Below are positions 1 through 9,196 of a stretch of DNA of 64,000 nt, piece by piece (position 1 is the stretch's first letter; the number at the start of each line of letters is the position of its first letter). The translations under genes were made by a program, and so were the position numbers. Under the pieces are notes generated by a model. The model saw only the letters and a list, made by a program, of their open reading frames with translations. It did no database searches and was not told the DNA's origin. Origin of the DNA: Actinobacteria bacterium UBA2279 (GTDB taxonomy: Bacteria; Actinomycetota; Coriobacteriia; Anaerosomatales; Anaerosomataceae); contig DDWT01000012.1 of assembly GCA_002347365.1 (NCBI GenBank), forward strand, positions 122,557 to 186,556. The letters are read 5' to 3'.

Positions 1-2
1 AC

Positions 3-1415
3 TTCTTCGTCGCCAACGGCATGTCGCGCTCCGCTCAGGAAACGACCTGGCGGCTGACGCAAGTAGCATCGCGGGCGATTGCCCGAACAGCGACGACGGT
101 CAAACTGGACGCGGCAAGCAAGGGGCTCGAGGGCGCTGAGCGCGAGGGAGAAGCGCAGCGTCAGCTTCTGCGCGCGATTCCCGACATCCTCGGTTCGGGT
201 GGCGTCGAGGAAGGCGCCTACGCGTTCTACATGGTTGAGGGTGCCGACAGTCTCAGGCTGGTGTGGTACAGCGCTGAGGCGGGCATCAACGACCAGTGGG
301 AGACACGCCTGCTCGCGATCGAGCGACAGCAGCCTATCCAATCGGGTCCGGACGCGACGCGTGCGCTGACGGGCATGCTGGCGAAGGCGGATCTCGGTGC
401 CCACATCGTGCATCTGCCGCTCACGTTGCCTGACCGTACGCAGGGCGTGTTGGATGTCGTCTACATCCCCGACAAAGAAGAAGCCATTCTGGACTCCGCA
501 CGCGTTCCCATGTTCATCGTAGCGGCGTTTGCACTCCTCGTGGCCGTTCTCATGATGCAGATCATCATGGGCTGGGTGTTGTCGTTGGTTGACAACGTCC
601 GCATGGCTGCCGACTCGATCGATGCGGGGCAGCTCGACGTGAGCCTGCCAGAAGACGGTGAGCACGAGATCGCGGAGCTTGCCCACGCGCTCAACAACCT
701 GATGAACAGATTGAGGATACGCGCCGAGGCACAGACGCGTTTCGTCGCCGACGCCTCACACGAGCTAGCCACTCCCGTGGCTGGCATCCGCGGCTACGTG
801 AACATCTTGCGAGAGTGGGGTTCTGAAGATCCCGTGACGAGGGACGAAGCCATCGCTGCCATCGATCGCGAATCGAGACGGATGGCGAAGCTGTGCAGCA
901 ACCTGCTCTCGATGATTCGAAGCGACGAGATGCTCGAGTATCGGCATGTCCGCTACGACATCAACGCGTTGAGTCGCGAAGTCCTCGCCACAGCGGCTAC
1001 GCGCTACATCGACAAGGGCCTCGAGTTCATCGGCCCCGATGAAGGTCCCCTTTGGGTAGTAGGTGACCCGGATCGCATAGAGGAACTGCTCGGCATCCTG
1101 CTGGACAACGCAGGAAAGTACACCAAGACTCGGGGCGAGGTCGTGCTAAGGACCCGCAAGCAACGCGACAAGGTCATTATCGAGGTGAAAGACACTGGTA
1201 TCGGGATACCCGAGCAAGACATCCCGAATGTGTTCGAGCGCTTCTACCGCAGTGATGCATCGCGCTCCAAAGACACCGGTGGCTTCGGACTCGGCCTTGC
1301 GATCGCCAAGCACATCGTTGACATGAGCAAGGGCGAGATCACCGTTTCGAGCCGCGTTGGCGTGGGCACGACCTTCCACATCGAGTTGCCGCGCTCTCAT
1401 GCGAAGGAGCTGTAG
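3..1415 (+). CDS. Sensor histidine kinase, N-terminus outside window
   Basis: The frame is open to the left edge (FFVANG precedes the first ATG at 21), so the true start and probably a first membrane helix lie outside. Counting from that ATG: an extracytoplasmic segment (to about 160), a membrane helix (about 162-190), a HAMP linker, a HisKA domain with phospho-acceptor His247 in ASHELATP, then a HATPase with N box (LLDNAGKYTK), G1 box (DTGIGIPEQD) and G2 box (GGFGLGLAI). This is the orthodox membrane kinase layout that normally phosphorylates an OmpR-type regulator, which would sit upstream of the window. The stop overlaps the GTG of the next gene by one base, so the two are translationally coupled. 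The signal sensed cannot be told. Confidence 0.9.
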   Translation, partial: FFVANGMSRSAQETTWRLTQVASRAIARTATTVKLDAASKGLEGAEREGEAQRQLLRAIPDILGSGGVEEGAYAFYMVEGADSLRLVWYSAEAGINDQWETRLLAIERQQPIQSGPDATRALTGMLAKADLGAHIVHLPLTLPDRTQGVLDVVYIPDKEEAILDSARVPMFIVAAFALLVAVLMMQIIMGWVLSLVDNVRMAADSIDAGQLDVSLPEDGEHEIAELAHALNNLMNRLRIRAEAQTRFVADASHELATPVAGIRGYVNILREWGSEDPVTRDEAIAAIDRESRRMAKLCSNLLSMIRSDEMLEYRHVRYDINALSREVLATAATRYIDKGLEFIGPDEGPLWVVGDPDRIEELLGILLDNAGKYTKTRGEVVLRTRKQRDKVIIEVKDTGIGIPEQDIPNVFERFYRSDASRSKDTGGFGLGLAIAKHIVDMSKGEITVSSRVGVGTTFHIELPRSHAKEL

Positions 1416-1975
1416 TGTCTCGATCGCGGTTCATAGCGCAGGCGGGCGTGATAGCAGCCCTCTATGCTGCATTCACGTTGCTCGTTCTGCAGCTGCCGAG
1501 CCAACTGGGCTGGGGTCTCGTGCAGTTCCGTATAAGCGAGGCGCTCACGGTGGTGGCGTTGTTCACGCCTGCGGGTGTACCGGGGCTCACGATAGGAACG
1601 CTCATAGCGAATGCGTTCATGATCACGCAGGTTGGTCCGCTCGCCCTTCTCGACGTGGTCTTCGGTTCTCTGGGCACATTGTTGGGCGCCACGTGGATGT
1701 GGCGTCTGCGGCGCCGTCCCGCTCTGGCGCTCGCCGGCCCCGTCATTGCCAATGCACTCATCGTTCCCGCGTATCTGCCGATACTCCTAAAGGGTTTCGG
1801 CCTGTATGAAGTACCGCTTCTCGGGATAGACCTCGAGGGCCACTGGCTGGGCATGTATCTGTTCGGTGTGTTGGCCGTTGGCATCGGCGAGGCGCTCGTT
1901 GTGTACGGTCTGGGACTGCCGCTGTACGTCGGGCTGAAGCGGCTCGGGTTCGGTCGGCTTGCCGAAGACGCCTAG
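1415..1975 (+). CDS. queT: QueT-family transporter (queuosine precursor ECF S component)
   Basis: 186-residue very hydrophobic protein with about five to six membrane segments. The pattern GLVQFRISEALTVVALFTP near the N-terminus followed by GLTIGTLIANAF is typical of the QueT (DUF988) family. Family members are thought to be substrate-binding S components of energy-coupling-factor transporters that import queuosine precursors for tRNA modification. The start is GTG at 1415, overlapping the kinase stop, with GAAGGAG about 8 nt upstream. No preQ1 riboswitch is possible here because there is no leader. No ECF A or T component is in the window. The family call is from sequence pattern; substrate is family knowledge. 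Confidence 0.75.
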   Translation: MSRSRFIAQAGVIAALYAAFTLLVLQLPSQLGWGLVQFRISEALTVVALFTPAGVPGLTIGTLIANAFMITQVGPLALLDVVFGSLGTLLGATWMWRLRRRPALALAGPVIANALIVPAYLPILLKGFGLYEVPLLGIDLEGHWLGMYLFGVLAVGIGEALVVYGLGLPLYVGLKRLGFGRLAEDA

Positions 1976-1982
1976 GGGGGCG

Positions 1983-3791
1983 ATGGGGACGGACGCACAG
2001 CAAGAGAGGTCGCTGCCACTACGGGAGCCGCTGATAACGCATTCCTCGTCACAGTGTCGCGAATGCTGGGGCTGTGTGCGCTTCTGTCCGGTCAGGGCCA
2101 TCCGCGTCGTGGACGGGCACTCCGAGGTGATCGCCGAGAAGTGCATCGCGTGCGGGCTGTGCGTGGGCGAGTGCGCGAATCACGCACATGTCGTGCGTGA
2201 CGATACCCCCGATGTCATCGACCTGCTTCGTGGTCAGCGCCCGGTTGTGGCGCTCCTGGCCACCGAGTTCACCGCCGCGCTGCATCCGCTGACAAGCGCG
2301 CAAGTCGAGCGCTCGCTCGAGCTGTTGGGCTTCCATGCTGTTGAGAGCACTCTTCTGGGCGAGGAGATAGTCGCTCACGAGTACGAGCGGCTGCACGCGC
2401 GTTCGGATGCGCTCTTCATTCTTCGATCCACCTGCCCGGTCGTAACCTCTTTCGTGCGCACGTACTACCCGGCGTTCGTTCCCGCGTTGGCGCCTGTCGT
2501 GCCTCCATACGTCGCGCAGGCCCGGCTCATCAAAGAACTCTACAAAGGTGATGTCGCGGTCGTCTATGTAAGCCCGTGTTACGCACGCAAGGACGAGGCG
2601 ATATCCGAAGAGTTCGATGGCGCCGTGGACGCTGCCATCGACTTCCTTGAACTGAAGCAGCTTATGGACGGTGTTGAGGAGCTGCCTGCCCGCGGTCGTG
2701 CCACGACGCGAAGCAGGCAACGCCCGGGCCTTCTCAAGGAGGTCTCGATCACCGACGGGTTCCCGCGACAGACGTTGATCTCGCGGGACATGACCGACAC
2801 CGAGGTGCACGTGGTTCGAGGCATCGAGTCGCTCGGACGGTTGCTGCGGGCGATGTCTTCGGGTGAGACCGCGCCTGCGATCGTGGACATGCTCAATTGC
2901 GAGGGGTGCATCGATGGGCCTGCGGTGAGCCCCGGGCTGTCGTTGTTCGCCAAGCGCAATCTCGAAGCTTCCGCCAACGTCTCGAGCGGCAAGACCCGTG
3001 TGAGCACCCGGGCGCTTCTCGGCGTTCTGCCGACTATCGATACGACGCGCTCCTTCACGGCGACGCCGGTCTTGCTGCCCGTTCCTTCGCCGACGCGCAT
3101 CGATGAGATCCTGGCCGAGGGAGGTTTCGCCTCGCGCAAAGAGGTCATCGATTGCGGTGCGTGCGGGTACGCCACGTGCATCGAGCATGCCATCGCCATC
3201 CATCAAGGCAGCTCGACATGGGAGATGTGCTTCCCGCTTCAACGGCGACATCTGCGGGACACCCGACTCTCTCTCGAGGCCGTAGACACCCTCGACGCAG
3301 TGACGGGTCTGTGGAACGTGCGAGCATTCGGGGAGCGGCTTGCACTGGAAGTCGCCCGGTATGCGCGGTACAAGTCCCCCACCTCGCTCGTCATGATCGA
3401 CATCGATGACTTCAGCCAAGTGAACGCATCGCTTGGTGAGGCCAAAGGCGATGTCGTGCTGCGCGAGCTGGGCGAAAGGCTTGCTGCACAGTTGCGTTCG
3501 ACCGACATGCTCTCGCGCCACAACGGCGATCGTTTCGCGGTGCTGCTTCCCGGCATCGGGAAGACGGCCGCATTCGCGGTTGCCGAGAAGCTCCGGGATG
3601 TCGTTCGCGAGGAGCCCATTCGCATCACCGGTGAGGGGTATACACATGACGTACCTCTGACGATCTCTGTGGGCGTGACGAGTGCCGGTCCTTCTCGGGA
3701 GGAGCCGCTCCTCGTCTTAGAGAGCGCAGAGTCAGCACTCATCGAGGCGATGGCTGCCGGGAGAGACCAGGCGCGTCTGGCTCCCGGGTAG
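1983..3791 (+). CDS. Sensory [FeFe]-hydrogenase-like protein fused to a degenerate GGDEF domain
   Basis: I choose ATG 1983 (602 residues) because AGGGGGG lies just upstream; an ATG at 1959 would overlap the previous gene. Domains: two [4Fe-4S] ferredoxin motifs (C25/28/31/35 and C54/57/60/64); an H-cluster-like domain with STCPVV, SPCYARKDE and LNCEGCIDGP in place of the hydrogenase motifs TSCCP, PCxxKxxE and the third cysteine motif; a further cysteine motif (DCGACGYATC) of the kind seen in sensory hydrogenases; then a C-terminal GGDEF-type domain whose signature is NGDRF (514-518). The H-cluster ligand cysteines are kept, but the residue equivalent to the proton-transfer Cys is Thr, which fits a sensor rather than a catalytic enzyme. 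The changed GGDEF signature suggests no cyclase activity. It is probably a redox or H2 sensor; its output is unknown. Confidence 0.8.
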   Translation: MGTDAQQERSLPLREPLITHSSSQCRECWGCVRFCPVRAIRVVDGHSEVIAEKCIACGLCVGECANHAHVVRDDTPDVIDLLRGQRPVVALLATEFTAALHPLTSAQVERSLELLGFHAVESTLLGEEIVAHEYERLHARSDALFILRSTCPVVTSFVRTYYPAFVPALAPVVPPYVAQARLIKELYKGDVAVVYVSPCYARKDEAISEEFDGAVDAAIDFLELKQLMDGVEELPARGRATTRSRQRPGLLKEVSITDGFPRQTLISRDMTDTEVHVVRGIESLGRLLRAMSSGETAPAIVDMLNCEGCIDGPAVSPGLSLFAKRNLEASANVSSGKTRVSTRALLGVLPTIDTTRSFTATPVLLPVPSPTRIDEILAEGGFASRKEVIDCGACGYATCIEHAIAIHQGSSTWEMCFPLQRRHLRDTRLSLEAVDTLDAVTGLWNVRAFGERLALEVARYARYKSPTSLVMIDIDDFSQVNASLGEAKGDVVLRELGERLAAQLRSTDMLSRHNGDRFAVLLPGIGKTAAFAVAEKLRDVVREEPIRITGEGYTHDVPLTISVGVTSAGPSREEPLLVLESAESALIEAMAAGRDQARLAPG

Positions 3792-3800
3792 GGAGGCCCG

Positions 3801-4808
3801 ATGCACGAGGCGCTTCTGTGGGAGGCCGACAACGGTCGCGTCCACTGCCTCCTGTGTCCGCATGACTGTCGGATAGCTCCCGGCCATAGCGGCGTGTGCG
3901 GCGTGCGCGAGAACCACGACGGTCGGCTGATCGCCACCACGTACGGTCGCGTCTCATCTGTAGCGGTCGACCCTATCGAGAAGAAGCCCGTCTTCCACTA
4001 TCGGCCCGGCACCCGCGCGCTTTCGCTCGGCAGTGTCGGGTGCACGATGCGCTGCGAGCACTGCCAGAACTGGCAGATCAGCAGGGCTAAGCCCGCTGAC
4101 GGTGGATTGGACTACCTGGCGCCGGATGAAGTGGTAGGGTTGGCGCGTCGTCACGGCTGCGAGGGTGTCGCGTTCACCTACAACGAGCCGGTGGTATGGG
4201 CCGAGTACGTCGCTGATGTGTCGGACCTGTGCAAGGCTGCGGGACTCTACACGGTCATGGTCACCAACGGCTACATCACCGAAGCCGGGCTGGATCTTCT
4301 CGGCGAGCGGATAGATGTGTGGCGCGTGGACGTCAAAGGCTTCGACGACCGCACCTATCGCACGCTATGCAAGGTGAGATCGGTCCAGCCGGTTCTTGAG
4401 ATGGCCGAGCGCGCGAAGAAGCGCTGGCTCATGCACGTCGAGGTGGTCACCAATGTGATCCCAACGATCAACGACGACGAAGAGACGCTGCGCGGCATTG
4501 CGGCCTGGATCGCGAAGGCTCTCGGTCCGGACACGCCATGGCACATCACACGCTTCTTCCCGTATCTCGAGCTCTCGCACCTGCCTCCGACACCCCTGGT
4601 GACGCTGACGCGCGCTCGTGACATCGGAGTTGAAGAGGGCTTGCACTTCGTGTACCTCGGCAACGTGGACGACCCCGGGGGAGAAGACACGCGTTGCCCC
4701 GCGTGCGGCGCGATCGTATTGCGCAGAGACCGCTATCGGATAGTCGACAACGAGACGTCGGACGGCGCCTGCGCACGATGCGGAGAGCCGCTGAATATCG
4801 TCGAATAA
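3801..4808 (+). CDS. amrS: AmmeMemoRadiSam system radical SAM enzyme AmrS
   Basis: 335 residues, the usual length. An N-terminal cysteine motif (CLLCPHDCRI, then GVCGVREN) precedes the radical SAM cluster motif GCTMRCEHCQNW, and the barrel shows the AmrS pattern AFTYNEPVVWAEYV. A C-terminal rubredoxin-like pair of CxxC motifs (CPACG, CARCG) is also present. AmrS belongs with AmrA (AMMECR1) and AmrB (Memo-like) in an as yet poorly understood modification system; those partners are not in this window. It starts 9 nt after the sensory hydrogenase-like gene, with GGGAGGCCCG before the ATG, so the two are probably co-transcribed. Confidence 0.88.
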   Translation: MHEALLWEADNGRVHCLLCPHDCRIAPGHSGVCGVRENHDGRLIATTYGRVSSVAVDPIEKKPVFHYRPGTRALSLGSVGCTMRCEHCQNWQISRAKPADGGLDYLAPDEVVGLARRHGCEGVAFTYNEPVVWAEYVADVSDLCKAAGLYTVMVTNGYITEAGLDLLGERIDVWRVDVKGFDDRTYRTLCKVRSVQPVLEMAERAKKRWLMHVEVVTNVIPTINDDEETLRGIAAWIAKALGPDTPWHITRFFPYLELSHLPPTPLVTLTRARDIGVEEGLHFVYLGNVDDPGGEDTRCPACGAIVLRRDRYRIVDNETSDGACARCGEPLNIVE

Positions 4809-4818
4809 GAGGGAGCGC

Positions 4819-4947
4819 ATGGCTGCTGCAGATCGCCGGCGAGCAAGGACAACCCAGTATCGATGCAGATGCGACCCCGCTGGACGGGCCACAGAACCTA
4901 TCTGCGCCCTCACAGTCGTGAGTGTGGGTCAGGAAGCGGTATCATAG
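4819..4947 (+). CDS. Possible 42-residue protein, unknown function
   Basis: A short frame starts with ATG 4819 behind a good GAGGGAG site right after the amrS stop, and ends at TAG 4945. The product is Arg-rich at the N-terminus, has two cysteines close together (YRCRCDP) and a mildly hydrophobic end. I do not recognise it. The ribosome binding site and position favour translation; short length and lack of recognisable homology argue against it. The rest of the gap (4948-4990) leads into the glycosyltransferase gene and holds its GAGAGG site. Confidence 0.25.
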   Translation: MAAADRRRARTTQYRCRCDPAGRATEPICALTVVSVGQEAVS

Positions 4948-4990
4948 ACCCCGAACCGTTTGCTCGCTACCGAAATGAGAGGATGCCTGA

Positions 4991-6232
4991 GTGTATCCCT
5001 GTGTCATACTCCCCACGTTCTGGACGCGCCGCCGCACCCGCGGCTCCGAGCGTTCTCAGGCTGTATACGACCACCCGACTCCCGTCGATCAGGACGGCAC
5101 GCTGCCTGAACTGCTGAAGTCACTTGATGAGGTTCGCGGTCTCGGCCGGGTACTGGTGCTGGTCGCAACGACCGAGCCGTCGATCGAACATGAAGCGGAA
5201 GACCGGGTCAAAGGCATCCTTGCTGACTTCCCGAACATCGACGCACTGGTCGTGGGCGGAGCCGAGATGGGCTCCCTTCACCGTCGGATGGAGCAGCTGG
5301 AGTTCGCGGACCTGATCAGTGGCGTCAGTCTCACCGGGTATGGTGCCGTGCGCAATGTCGGCCTGATCGCTGCGGCAGTCCTCGGCAGCGAGACCGTCGT
5401 CTTCGTTGACGACGATCAGATCGTCACAGACCCCGCGTTTCTGGAGGTTGCGCTCGAGGGGATCGGCGAGAGAACCGCATCAGGCAAGGTCATCATGGCC
5501 AAGAGCGGCTTCTATACCGACGATGCGGGCAACTACCACGCCAAAGACACCGCGCCCTGGTCCGATACCTTCTGGCGCCAGAACGACTCCTACAACGAGG
5601 CTCTGGCCTCGGTCACGGCTCCGCCACGCATCCGCCCCAGCACGCTTGCGTTCGGCGGCTGCCTGGCACTGCATCGCGATATGTACTGCAACGTCTCTTT
5701 CGACCCGTGGGTCGCACGTGGCGAGGACATAGACTATGTGATCAACGCTCGCATGCACGGCGGTGACGTCTTCCTGGACGGGGAGTGGTCCATCGTCCAC
5801 AAGCCGCCGGCGGTCGCGGGCACAGCACGCCAGTTCCGCCAGGATGTGTTCCGCTTCATTTACGAGCACCGCAAACTGGAGTTCTCGAAGTCCCAGGTCG
5901 ACCTGCGTCAGGTAACGCCCGACTCGCTGATGCCGTACCCGGGTCAGTTCGTGAGTTCGTCCATCGGCTGGCGCGCTCGAATGACTGCGGTTCTGCGTGG
6001 CCTCGCCGGTGGTGAGCGTCGAGAGTACTTCACCGTCGCCCGGACTGCGGTGCCTCAGGCGTCCTCCTATGCGCGCGCGAACTGCGAGTACTACTTCGCG
6101 TTTCAACGGCGCTGGCCGATCATGATGGATCGCCTGTGGGAAGATATCGCCCTCAAGTCGCTGTTCACCGGTGAACGTCGTGTCGATCGCAGCGCGATCA
6201 CGGGTCGGTTCCCCGTGATTCGCACGGACTGA
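4991..6232 (+). CDS. Glycosyltransferase family 2-like protein
   Basis: 413 residues from GTG 4991, with GAGAGG about 8 nt upstream. It shows a GT-A type nucleotide-sugar fold: an N-terminal strand with an early proline (CVILPTFW), a metal-binding DDD in VFVDDDQIV, a later conserved aspartate region (ARGEDIDYV) and a histidine further on (SIVHKPPAV). No membrane anchor is obvious. Its role could be cell-surface glycan or a glucosylglycerate-type product; the substrate cannot be read from sequence. Its stop overlaps the ATG of the following permease (TGATG), so they are translationally coupled, though a functional link is not evident. Confidence 0.7.
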   Translation: MYPCVILPTFWTRRRTRGSERSQAVYDHPTPVDQDGTLPELLKSLDEVRGLGRVLVLVATTEPSIEHEAEDRVKGILADFPNIDALVVGGAEMGSLHRRMEQLEFADLISGVSLTGYGAVRNVGLIAAAVLGSETVVFVDDDQIVTDPAFLEVALEGIGERTASGKVIMAKSGFYTDDAGNYHAKDTAPWSDTFWRQNDSYNEALASVTAPPRIRPSTLAFGGCLALHRDMYCNVSFDPWVARGEDIDYVINARMHGGDVFLDGEWSIVHKPPAVAGTARQFRQDVFRFIYEHRKLEFSKSQVDLRQVTPDSLMPYPGQFVSSSIGWRARMTAVLRGLAGGERREYFTVARTAVPQASSYARANCEYYFAFQRRWPIMMDRLWEDIALKSLFTGERRVDRSAITGRFPVIRTD

Positions 6233-7032
6233 TGTCTGCGGCAGACGTTCTGCTGTCCGTAGTGATCGGTCTGGGTTCGGGCTTCCTGTCAGGCCAGTTC
6301 GGCATCGGCGGGGCGATGGTGACGACACCGGCCATCAGACTGCTGTTGGGCAGCCCTGAGCTCATTGCCGTTGGCACGCCTCTGCCGATCATCATTCCGA
6401 CCGCCATTGCCGGAAGCATCGCCTACGCGCGCAGAGGGCTGGTCGACCTGCGCGCCGGTATCACCATCGGGCTTGCGGGGTCGATCGCCTCCGTGCTTGG
6501 TGCGTGGCTTACCAGGTTCGTCGGCGGCTCGTTCGTCCTCGTCGTCACAGCGGCTGTCATCTGCTATATGGCTGCGGATATGGCGCTGCTCGCGTTCCGC
6601 AGAGCACCCGAGACGGAGGAGCCGGGTATCGTTCCCGCGGTACCACGCGGCGTTACCCGGAAGACACCGCTCGGGTATGTGGTGCTAGGCATGACGACGG
6701 GTCTCTACTCGGGGTTCCTCGGTCTTGGCGGCGGCTTCATCGTCGTGCCTGCACTCATCAGGTGGTTTGGCTTCGATGCGAAGCGGGCTATCGGGACGAG
6801 CTTGGTCGTTGTCTCGGTGCTCGCGGTTCCCGGCAGTATCACGCACTACCTGCTCGGCCATGTGGACCCGTGGATCGCGGCGTGGATGGCTCTCGGAGTC
6901 GTGCCCGGAGCGCTTCTCGGGGCCCGGGTCACGTCACTGGCCAGCGAGCGCGGCGTGAAAGTAGCGTTCGCGACCCTGTTGCTCGTGGTCGGCGTCGTGC
7001 TGGCTACCGCGGAACTGGGAGTGTTCGGGTGA
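6232..7032 (+). CDS. TauE/SafE-family anion permease
   Basis: 266 residues, eight or so membrane segments. Two related halves each begin with a glycine-rich motif (GFLSGQFGIGGAMVTTPA and YSGFLGLGGGFIVVPAL), the signature repeat of the TauE/SafE (DUF81) family. Members export or import sulfite, sulfoacetate or other small anions; the substrate here is not known. Starts at ATG 6232 inside the stop of the glycosyltransferase and ends overlapping the GTG of the next gene, so it sits in the middle of a coupled gene string. Confidence 0.85.
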   Translation: MSAADVLLSVVIGLGSGFLSGQFGIGGAMVTTPAIRLLLGSPELIAVGTPLPIIIPTAIAGSIAYARRGLVDLRAGITIGLAGSIASVLGAWLTRFVGGSFVLVVTAAVICYMAADMALLAFRRAPETEEPGIVPAVPRGVTRKTPLGYVVLGMTTGLYSGFLGLGGGFIVVPALIRWFGFDAKRAIGTSLVVVSVLAVPGSITHYLLGHVDPWIAAWMALGVVPGALLGARVTSLASERGVKVAFATLLLVVGVVLATAELGVFG

Positions 7033-7874
7033 GAGACGTGCTACGCGTGGCGACCGGGGCCGACCTCTCGATGGTGTGGACTGCCGTCCGTTCGGCCCAC
7101 GTGTTTGCCGGGCGCAGCGAACTCGACCGGTTCTTCGCGGAGGCTCCCTGGCGTGTCCAGGTGACAGATGCCGGGGAGGCCGCGATCCTCGAGCGTTGGC
7201 GCGAGCACCTCGACGTGTTGAGTGTACGACGACTGTGGTGCTCCGAACGGCGGGTGCTCGCGCTGATGCGTGCCCTCGACACGGTGGCCGCACGACAGGG
7301 CTTCACCGACCTTCTGAGCCCCATCATTCCCGAGTCGCATGCGGGACCCTATCGTGATGCCGGAATGAGCGTGTGTCAGCGTATCATCACCATGCGATTG
7401 GATCATCTCGGCAGACGTGATCTTCCGGCCGCACCCGCGCCCATCGGTGTCACTCTGCGTCTTGCCGATCACAGCGACCTCGAGGCACTGATGGCGGTGG
7501 ACATAGTCGCATTCGGCGGCTTCTGGCGTGGGGATGTTCCTACCATCAACCGGTATCTCGCAACGGGTCGGGTGGCGGTTGCCGAGGCCGAAGGCCAGGT
7601 CATCGGCTATACTCTTTCCACCGCGGAGCGCGGGGAAGGCACGCTTGGTCGCCTGGCCGTTGATCCGAGACGTCAAGGTCGAGGGATCGGAACCGCGCTT
7701 CTGCACGATGCGGTGGAGTACCTGGTACGGGCTGGCGCCTCGGCCGTGTCGTTGTGCACACAGGAGGACAACGCGTCTTCCCGGTCTTTGTACGCGCGAA
7801 TGGGATTCGGCGAGATCGGCGAAACGTCGGTCTTCCTTTCATACGCAAGGACGCCGGAAACACACGCGATCTAG
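7029..7874 (+). CDS. GNAT-family N-acetyltransferase
   Basis: 281 residues from GTG 7029, which overlaps the permease stop (GTGA); the frame is open further upstream but that part only mirrors the permease gene. The C-terminal half is a complete GNAT domain with the acetyl-CoA loop RRQGRGIG followed by the typical NxxSxxLYxRMGF pattern. The N-terminal half is a divergent second GNAT-like unit (ATGADLSMVWTAV and LRALM region), a layout seen in tandem GNAT proteins. It would acetylate a small molecule or protein N-terminus; the target is unknown. Confidence 0.8.
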   Translation: MRDVLRVATGADLSMVWTAVRSAHVFAGRSELDRFFAEAPWRVQVTDAGEAAILERWREHLDVLSVRRLWCSERRVLALMRALDTVAARQGFTDLLSPIIPESHAGPYRDAGMSVCQRIITMRLDHLGRRDLPAAPAPIGVTLRLADHSDLEALMAVDIVAFGGFWRGDVPTINRYLATGRVAVAEAEGQVIGYTLSTAERGEGTLGRLAVDPRRQGRGIGTALLHDAVEYLVRAGASAVSLCTQEDNASSRSLYARMGFGEIGETSVFLSYARTPETHAI

Positions 7875-7891
7875 GGCGCAAAGGGGATCGG

Positions 7892-9196
7892 ATGTCGAGC
7901 AGGCGGACCATCGTGATCGATATGGTGCTGGTGATCGCCACCTCGGTCATCGGAATCATCAGTGCGGCCGCCATCGTGGTGCCCGGGAGCATACCCCGGC
8001 CAGTGTTCATCACCTCGGTCATCGGCCTTGTCATGGTGGCGTTCGGCTCGGTCATCGCGCGGATGGCGACCCGGCCCGATCACCTCAAGGCTCTTCAGTC
8101 TCACCAGATACTCGAGATCGCCGATCGCAGTCTGGCGTATCTGCGTCGCGGACTCGACCAGGAAACCGCTGGTGCCGTGTGCCGCCTGGCGCTCGAGGAG
8201 AGTGAGGCTGCGGCGGTCGCCATCACGGACACAGAGACGGTTCTGGGCTTTGCCGGCCTGGGCGAGGATCATCACGAAGTGGGTGGCCCCATCCTGACCC
8301 GTGCCACACGCGAGGCGATCGAGACGAACGAGCATCGAGTGCTTGCTACCCGGGAAGAGATCGGATGCCCGAAGGCGGGGTGTCTGCTCCGTGCAGCAAT
8401 CGTGGTGCCCCTTGAGATCCGCAACGAGCCGGTCGGCACGCTGAAGTTCTACTACACGACCTCGCGACTGCTCAATGAGACGCAGGTCACGATGGTGGAG
8501 GGCTTGGCCAATCTGCTGTCGACCCAGTTGGAGCTTTCGGAGCTCGAGCGTCAGACTCAATTGGCATGCCGTATGGAGCTCAAGGCCCTCCAGGCCCAGA
8601 TCAACCCGCATTTCTTGTTCAACACCATCAACACGATCGCGATGCTGATCCGCACTGATCCCGCGAACGCACGCGAGCTGCTCCGCGAGTTCGCACACTT
8701 CTACCGCAGAATGCTCGAGAACAACGAGGGGCTCGTCCCTCTCCGCGAGGAGCTCGAGTACACTCGCAGCTATCTGACGTTCGAGCGTGCCCGGTTCGGC
8801 GAGCGGCTGCGTTTGGCCGAGGACGTGCCCGAGGAGATACTCGACGTCGTGGTGCCTGCATTCATCTTGCAGCCGCTTGTCGAGAACTGCGTGCAGCACG
8901 GCATCAGCGCCCAGAACGCGCTCAACATCGCGATCGAGGGTTCTCGTGAAGGCCGCGTCATCACCCTGCTTGTGCGCGATGACGGTGCAGGAATCAGCGA
9001 AGAGGACCTGCCGCAGGTCCTTGTTCCGGGCTTCGGGAAGGGTCTAGGCATAGCGCTCAAGAACATCGACGATAGACTGAAGGGGTACTTCGGCACCGGG
9101 AGCGGCCTGAAAGTGGACAGCGTCGAGGGCACCGGGACGAGCGTCACACTGACATTGATGCTGCCCGAAGAGTGGGAGGTAGGTCGTGATGCTTAA
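7892..9196 (+). CDS. LytS-type sensor histidine kinase with GAF domain
   Basis: 434 residues from ATG 7892 (AAAGGGG upstream). Two N-terminal membrane helices (about 8-60), a GAF-like domain (about 75-215, with a Cys pair in GCPKAGC), then the His_kinase/HATPase unit of the LytS/YehU family with His240 in INPHFLFNTINTI and a nucleotide site (VRDDGAGI, GFGKGLGIAL). Unlike the classic LytS there is no 5TM sensor. It overlaps the gene for the LytTR regulator by 8 nt, so the two form a two-component system. Family members such as E. coli BtsS and YpdA respond to pyruvate or related nutrients; here the nearby symporter operon makes a carboxylate signal plausible (inference). Confidence 0.88.
   Translation: MSSRRTIVIDMVLVIATSVIGIISAAAIVVPGSIPRPVFITSVIGLVMVAFGSVIARMATRPDHLKALQSHQILEIADRSLAYLRRGLDQETAGAVCRLALEESEAAAVAITDTETVLGFAGLGEDHHEVGGPILTRATREAIETNEHRVLATREEIGCPKAGCLLRAAIVVPLEIRNEPVGTLKFYYTTSRLLNETQVTMVEGLANLLSTQLELSELERQTQLACRMELKALQAQINPHFLFNTINTIAMLIRTDPANARELLREFAHFYRRMLENNEGLVPLREELEYTRSYLTFERARFGERLRLAEDVPEEILDVVVPAFILQPLVENCVQHGISAQNALNIAIEGSREGRVITLLVRDDGAGISEEDLPQVLVPGFGKGLGIALKNIDDRLKGYFGTGSGLKVDSVEGTGTSVTLTLMLPEEWEVGRDA

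Noticed and set aside
2049..3647. Long open frame (532 codons) on the minus strand under the sensory hydrogenase-like gene
   Set aside because: Antiparallel frame of a GC-rich gene; composition is Arg/His-rich, no recognisable domain, and the plus-strand gene is certain.
6504..7028. N-terminal extension of the GNAT protein
   Set aside because: Covers the TauE/SafE gene in another frame; GTG 7029 overlaps the upstream stop in the usual GTGA way.
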